10,106 nt of DNA, from assembly GCA_003230795.1 (NCBI GenBank), contig QIGM01000521.1:1-10106 (forward strand), in the 5' to 3' direction. The notes under the pieces are model-generated. The model ran no database searches and was not told where the DNA came from. It saw nothing but the letters and a program-made list of their open reading frames with translations. The translations under genes and the position numbers were made by a program. Position 1 is the stretch's first letter, and every line of letters begins with the position of its first letter. The DNA comes from a bacterium (GTDB taxonomy: Bacteria; Bdellovibrionota_C; UBA2361; SZUA-149). This document shows positions 6,556 through 10,106 of the stretch, piece after piece.

Positions 6556-7716
6556 CTATCCGACAATTTTATCTGCCCAAAGCTCTACTAAAAAGTCTTT
6601 CCAGTGCATTGAGCGAATGCCATCTTTTTCGGTTGATATTGGATCTTGCGAAAGAAGGAAGAATTTTTCAATTGTGTTTTCTTCTTGAAGTGCTCTTAAT
6701 CCTTTCAAGAAACGAGGAGAAGCTTGTTTGCTTGATTTAACTTCTATTGCAATTTGATCTCCAATAACAAAATCAACTTCATACCCACGAGTCGAGCGCC
6801 AAAATGATAGCGGTTTGTGTTTTACCCTCCTGTAGCTAAGGTATGCGCGCAGCTCCATAGCTATGAAAGTTTCAAATCTGTTGCCATAAAGATCAGAATT
6901 CCTTTCGATGCTTTGAACTGCTGTAATGTGGTTTGTGACGCCTGGATCAAAAAGAAAAAACTTCGCTGTCTGCGTTGCCTTTCTCTTAACAGACTTCGAC
7001 CAAGGCGGTATTAGAAAACCAAGAAGCGTGTCCTCTAGAATCGAAAAGTAGTCACGCACTGTGCTTGGCGACATCTGTGCATCACTTGCAACATTTGCAT
7101 AATTTAGGATTTCACCATTTGAAATGGCTGCTGTCGTAAGAAAGCGAGAAAATACGTCCAGCTTACGCACAATTCCTTCGGCCTGTAATTCTTCGTATAG
7201 ATATGTATTTACATACGCATCCAGCTCTTCTTCTGGTTGTTTGCTTAAATATACTGAGGGCAGTCCACCATAGAGAAGATAACGCCCTAAGTTAAAGTCA
7301 GTTAATTCATGGAACGTTAAGGGGAAGAGTTCAGAGTTCCATGCTCTTCCTGCAAGTAGGTTCGCGGCTCCTCGTTTAAGCTTCCTTGCGCTGCTTCCCG
7401 TAAGTAAAAAGGTTAGGCCTTTTTCTTCGATAAGACGATGAACCTCATCTAAAAGAGCCGGCACTTTTTGGACTTCATCGATGACAACTATGTCTCTTTG
7501 TTGGCTTGAGGAGATGATATTCTCGAGTTCTCCTGGGTTCGCGGAGAGCCTTAATGAATAGGCGGATTTAAGTAGATCGATTACAAGTGCATTTTCTCCG
7601 AACTGCTCCCTAATAAGACTTGTTTTTCCTGTAGCGCGTGGCCCAAAAAGAAAAAATGACTTTTGTTTCAGTAGCTTAGGGAGATCTAGGGTTCTGGGGA
7701 CCTGCATTTTAGGCAT
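6556..7716 (-). CDS. AAA ATPase with DUF4143 domain (AAA_14 family)
   Basis: A 386-residue P-loop ATPase. Walker A is GPRATGKT at 25-32, Walker B is IVVIDE at 76-81, and a sensor-1-like LLTGSSARKL is at 104-113. A winged-helix-like region lies near 200-235 (NYANVASDAQMSPSTVRDY), followed by the DUF4143 C-terminal part. That part ends in a PD-(D/E)xK-like core, YEVDFVIGD then IAIEVKSSK (D315, E325, K327). These proteins are common, patchily distributed accessory genes in bacteria and archaea. Their biological role is poorly known, and nuclease activity is an inference from the fold. The gene is more AT-rich than its neighbours (many AAA/TTT codons) and stands alone between two conserved operons, which suggests horizontal acquisition. 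It looks intact. Its start is ATG 7716; a second ATG three codons later is possible, and neither has a strong ribosome site. Its stop lies 11 bases from the stop of the convergent M20 gene. No toxin, antitoxin or transposase neighbour is present. Confidence 0.92.
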   Translation of the reverse strand: MPKMQVPRTLDLPKLLKQKSFFLFGPRATGKTSLIREQFGENALVIDLLKSAYSLRLSANPGELENIISSSQQRDIVVIDEVQKVPALLDEVHRLIEEKGLTFLLTGSSARKLKRGAANLLAGRAWNSELFPLTFHELTDFNLGRYLLYGGLPSVYLSKQPEEELDAYVNTYLYEELQAEGIVRKLDVFSRFLTTAAISNGEILNYANVASDAQMSPSTVRDYFSILEDTLLGFLIPPWSKSVKRKATQTAKFFLFDPGVTNHITAVQSIERNSDLYGNRFETFIAMELRAYLSYRRVKHKPLSFWRSTRGYEVDFVIGDQIAIEVKSSKQASPRFLKGLRALQEENTIEKFFLLSQDPISTEKDGIRSMHWKDFLVELWADKIVG

Positions 7717-7728
7717 CTCTGTTGATGA

Positions 7729-7757
7729 TTTATACGCTTTTTCAGCGAGACTATCAT
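7729..7757 (-). promoter_or_regulatory. Candidate promoter for the AAA/DUF4143 gene
   Basis: Reading the minus strand, ATGATA (7757-7752, 4 of 6 matches to TTGACA) is followed after 17 bases by TATAAA (7734-7729, 5 of 6 matches to TATAAT). The implied transcript start falls only a few bases before the ATG at 7716, so the mRNA would be nearly leaderless, consistent with the lack of a good Shine-Dalgarno. This would let the gene be expressed independently of parE upstream. Confidence 0.35.
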
Positions 7758-7815
7758 GAATTTTGCAGATGCTGAAGCTTTATTGTCCTAGTAAGGGACC
7801 TGTTGAACAAGATCC

Positions 7816-9831
7816 CTACACATCAAGCTCAATAGCATCCGCATTATCAACAATAAGCCGATAACGAGTAGAGGGGTCATTTCCCATCAAGGCCTTCAAG
7901 GCTTCGCCAACAAGTTGCTGGTCGTTAGCGGAAACACGAAGAAGTGTCCGCTGTGCAGGATCAAGCGTAGTCTCCCAAAGCGTATCGGGATTCATTTCAC
8001 CAAGACCCTTATAGCGAACGATGCGTGGAGAGCCTTTCATTTTAGAAGTGAGTTTCAGTAGCTCCTCATCGGAGTAAGCCCACTCTGCCCCAGGCGTAGT
8101 GCTCGAAGCTTTTCGAGCGCGACCCTTAGCGACTTTCTTTTTAGGAGCTTTCTTCTCCTTGCCCTTCGCTTTAGTCTTTTGCGCCCCTGCAGGAAAAACT
8201 CCGAATAATGGTGGCTTTCCAATATAGAGATGGCCTTGCTCAATGAGTGGACGCATATGCGTGAAGAAGAATGCAAGCAAGAGCGTAGCAATGTGCATAC
8301 CGTCAGCATCGGCATCGGTAAGAATAATGACTTTCCCGTAGCGAAGTTTTGAGAGATCCATTCCCTCGCCTACCCCGCAACCAAGAGCAGAAACAATATT
8401 CGAAAGTTCTTTGTTCTCAGCAGCTTTCTTCGTAGAAGTCCCAATCGTATTCAGCACCTTTCCACGAAGTGGAAGAACAGCTTGGTTCTCCCGGTCTCGG
8501 CCTTGCTTCGTGCTACCACCCGCACTGTCTCCCTCAACAATAAAGAGTTCAGTTTCATCAGGCTTGATACTTGAGCAATCCGCCAATTTTCCAGGCAAGG
8601 TAAGTCGATGCGAGATACCAATCTTTCTTCGCACACCTTGGCTTGCCGCACGACTTGCAGCGCGCGCTTTGGCAGCCATCTGTATGCGATCAACTATTGC
8701 CTGAGCAGCTGAAGGTTTCTGATTGAGAAGTTGCTCCAAACCACGGACAGCAGCATCAACTAGAGGAGCGATTTCTGGGTTGTTTAGCTTTGACTTAGTC
8801 TGTCCCTGAAACTGCGGCTGAAACTGACCGCCGGGAAGCATCACCGAAACAACACAGTAGAGTCCCTCACGGATATCTTCGGCACCAAGCTTTACACCCT
8901 TCATCTGAATATTGTGCACACTGATATAATTTCTCAGAGCCTTCACAATCCCAGATTTAGCACCATTCTCGTGTGAGCCGCCGTCAATGGTATAAATGCC
9001 GTTTACGTAAGAGAAAAACTGTTCCGTAGTAGATTCTGTCCAAGCAAGAGCAACCGATACGGAAATCCCATCGTCTTTCTCGATGAAAAAAGGATCCTCT
9101 CCGACGATGTTTTTCTTACTCTCTTTGAGCTTTTCAGTAAGAAAGGCGCGAATGCCGTCCTCGTAGCAGAACTCTTCAACAGTGCCGCCCGCCTCATCTA
9201 CAAACACAAGCTTTAAGCCAGGATTGAGATAGGCCTTGGTCTGCATGCTTTCGCGAACAGTTTTTGCTGAAAAGATTACCTTTGGGAAAATTTCTGAATC
9301 TGGTCGAAAGAAAATCTCCGTGCCGCTTCCACGAGCTGACTTCTTAATGACTTTTAGCGGCGTAAGCGGCTTACCTCGAGAGTACTTCTGCTGAAACTGC
9401 TTCCCTTCCCTAGTGACAGTAGCCACCATTTCTTCACTCAGCGCATTTACTACTGAGCTACCGACTCCGTGAAGTCCGCCTGCTGTTTTGTAGTTCTTGT
9501 CAGAGAATTTACCGCCCGCATGAAGCGTGGTGAGGATTAGTTCGAGTGCAGGTTTTTTATGCTTTGGATGCTCATCAACGGGGATACCACGACCATCGTC
9601 TGAAATAGTCACACTCCCGCAGTCTTTGTGAAGGGTAACGCGAATCTCGCTCGCGTGACCATTCATCGCTTCATCGACACTGTTGTCTAAGATTTCAAAG
9701 ATGAGTTGATGGAGCCCTGCAGGCGTATCGGTGCCTGCGATGTACATCCCTGGCCGCTTTCTGACAGGCTCGAGTCCCTCGAGTACCTCAATATCAGATG
9801 CACTATACTTCTTCTTCACCGCCTTACCCAC
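7816..9831 (-). CDS. parE: DNA topoisomerase IV subunit B (GyrB/ParE family)
   Basis: The ATPase and TOPRIM subunit of a type IIA topoisomerase, which with ParC decatenates replicated chromosomes. The GHKL ATPase has catalytic base E46 and N50 (FEILDNSVDEA), DDGRGIPV at 78-85 and GGLHGVGSSVVNAL at 118-131. The transducer lysine K346 is in QTKSKL. The TOPRIM domain has E433 in EGDSAGGS and D506/D508/D510 in TDADADGMH. RYKGLGEMNPDTLWETTLDP closes the protein. ParE fits better than GyrB because of LADCSS, GRDRENQAVLPLRGK, HIATLLLAFF, the lack of the long GyrB insertion, and the parC-like gene upstream; GyrB remains possible. The 671-residue protein carries an unusual basic insertion at 551-575 with 13 Lys/Arg in 25 residues. 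The start is GTG 9831, with AGGAG four bases before it; a second GTG four codons later lacks proper spacing. It follows the ParC-type gene by 35 bases. Confidence 0.92.
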   Translation of the reverse strand: MGKAVKKKYSASDIEVLEGLEPVRKRPGMYIAGTDTPAGLHQLIFEILDNSVDEAMNGHASEIRVTLHKDCGSVTISDDGRGIPVDEHPKHKKPALELILTTLHAGGKFSDKNYKTAGGLHGVGSSVVNALSEEMVATVTREGKQFQQKYSRGKPLTPLKVIKKSARGSGTEIFFRPDSEIFPKVIFSAKTVRESMQTKAYLNPGLKLVFVDEAGGTVEEFCYEDGIRAFLTEKLKESKKNIVGEDPFFIEKDDGISVSVALAWTESTTEQFFSYVNGIYTIDGGSHENGAKSGIVKALRNYISVHNIQMKGVKLGAEDIREGLYCVVSVMLPGGQFQPQFQGQTKSKLNNPEIAPLVDAAVRGLEQLLNQKPSAAQAIVDRIQMAAKARAASRAASQGVRRKIGISHRLTLPGKLADCSSIKPDETELFIVEGDSAGGSTKQGRDRENQAVLPLRGKVLNTIGTSTKKAAENKELSNIVSALGCGVGEGMDLSKLRYGKVIILTDADADGMHIATLLLAFFFTHMRPLIEQGHLYIGKPPLFGVFPAGAQKTKAKGKEKKAPKKKVAKGRARKASSTTPGAEWAYSDEELLKLTSKMKGSPRIVRYKGLGEMNPDTLWETTLDPAQRTLLRVSANDQQLVGEALKALMGNDPSTRYRLIVDNADAIELDV
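8107..8181 (-). other. Lysine-rich insertion in ParE after TOPRIM (residues 551-575)
   Basis: This segment encodes 13 Lys/Arg, one acidic residue and several Ala/Gly, like the tails of histone H1-type proteins. It is followed by a Ser/Thr/Pro linker to about residue 580. It sits between PPLFGVF and AYSDEELLKL, where E. coli ParE has only a short GKEVYYAL link. It is in frame, with no stop or frameshift. It is probably a flexible surface segment that touches DNA (inference). Confidence 0.8.
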
Positions 9832-9835
9832 CTAT

Positions 9836-9843
9836 CTCCTCTA
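9836..9843 (-). promoter_or_regulatory. Ribosome binding site of parE
   Basis: On the minus strand the sequence GAGGAG lies about four bases before the GTG at 9831. It is the clearest Shine-Dalgarno in the window. It decides for this GTG over the second one four codons downstream. Confidence 0.6.
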
Positions 9844-9866
9844 CTTACCAACGTGCCCCAACAAAC

Positions 9867-10106
9867 CTAGAACAACGAAAGATTCTTCGCCTTTCCACCT
9901 TTCTTCTCTCGAATCGCAAACACGCCAACTACCGGTGTGCCACGCTTAATGAGCTTTAAGCCTCGCTTTGCTCTAGTAGCAATCGTCAGAGAAGAAACAT
10001 CAATCTCTTTTGGTTTGCCTTTATCAACTGACACGAGAACCTTACCGCCCTTAACGACCGCAACTGCTGCCGCCTGGGTATCACCGCCGGTCATCTTCTG
10101 CAGGAT
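9867..10106 (-). CDS. parC: DNA topoisomerase IV subunit A / gyrase A type protein, C-terminal end
   Basis: Only the last 79 codons are in the window; the gene continues beyond the right edge. The fragment reads as beta-propeller blades of a GyrA/ParC C-terminal domain: VAVVKGGKVLVSVDKGK, then LTIATRAKRGLKLIKRG, then VVGVFAIREKKGG, ending in KNLSLF. This domain wraps or contacts DNA and decides substrate preference. ParC is preferred over GyrA because parE follows 35 bases downstream on the same strand. The fragment alone cannot separate the two. It is basic, as expected for a DNA-binding surface. The breakpoint/tyrosine domain is outside the window, so activity cannot be judged. Confidence 0.78.
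   Translation of the reverse strand: MLQKMTGGDTQAAAVAVVKGGKVLVSVDKGKPKEIDVSSLTIATRAKRGLKLIKRGTPVVGVFAIREKKGGKAKNLSLF

Noticed and set aside
6556..7716. Part of a toxin-antitoxin, CRISPR or restriction system around the AAA/DUF4143 gene
   Set aside because: No partner gene, methylase, toxin, repeat array or transposase is present on either side; the gene stands alone.
7794..7817. Possible terminator after parE: AGGGA and TCCCT flanking CCTGTTGAACAAGA (plus-strand reading)
   Set aside because: The stem is only five base pairs, it overlaps the stop codon, and no U-tract follows on the minus strand.

Overview
The window is an ordinary, densely coded bacterial chromosome segment of medium GC. 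I see no RNA genes, CRISPR array, insertion sequence or phage genes. Separate parC/parE-type topoisomerase IV subunits and an RppH of the proteobacterial type suggest a Gram-negative, proteobacteria-like or deltaproteobacteria-related lineage. The HisRS belongs to the group with a 'QCDFDIIG' signature, shared with eukaryotic/archaeal enzymes and several environmental phyla. I would not name a genus from this sequence.

Layout: (1) At the left edge, on the minus strand, is the N-terminal third of an M16 (insulinase/processing-protease) zinc peptidase. It runs off the window and has an intact HxxEH...E metal site. (2) A 269-bp divergent intergenic region (504-772) follows. It holds a -10-like TATAAT and a direct repeat of GTTCTCGT at a 21-bp period. 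(3) A tight plus-strand run of five genes follows: hisS (GTG start), a large TPR protein with an unrecognised N-terminal region, rppH, a divergent CPBP-like membrane protein and an M20 dipeptidase. Junctions are +4 bp, a 4-bp ATGA overlap, +5 bp and a 71-bp overlap, so this is very probably one operon. (4) Converging on it with only 11 bp between stop codons is a solitary minus-strand AAA/DUF4143 ATPase, visibly more AT-rich than its neighbours and probably a mobile accessory gene. (5) On the minus strand, parE follows the 3' end of a parC/gyrA-type gene by 35 bp. This is a topoisomerase IV operon in the order parC-parE. The parE product carries a lysine-rich insertion after its TOPRIM domain.

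How the genes relate: the plus-strand operon joins histidyl-tRNA charging, mRNA 5'-end processing (RppH) and peptide hydrolysis (M20), with a putative membrane protease homologue and a TPR scaffold between them. The grouping looks like general housekeeping of RNA, translation and peptide turnover, and I see no direct evidence of a shared pathway. I found no clear new defence or mobile system. The points most worth a second look are the degenerate CPBP protein overlapping the dipeptidase gene, the lysine-rich ParE insertion, the unknown N-terminal region of the TPR protein and its uncertain start, the divergent promoter repeats, and the isolated AAA/DUF4143 gene.
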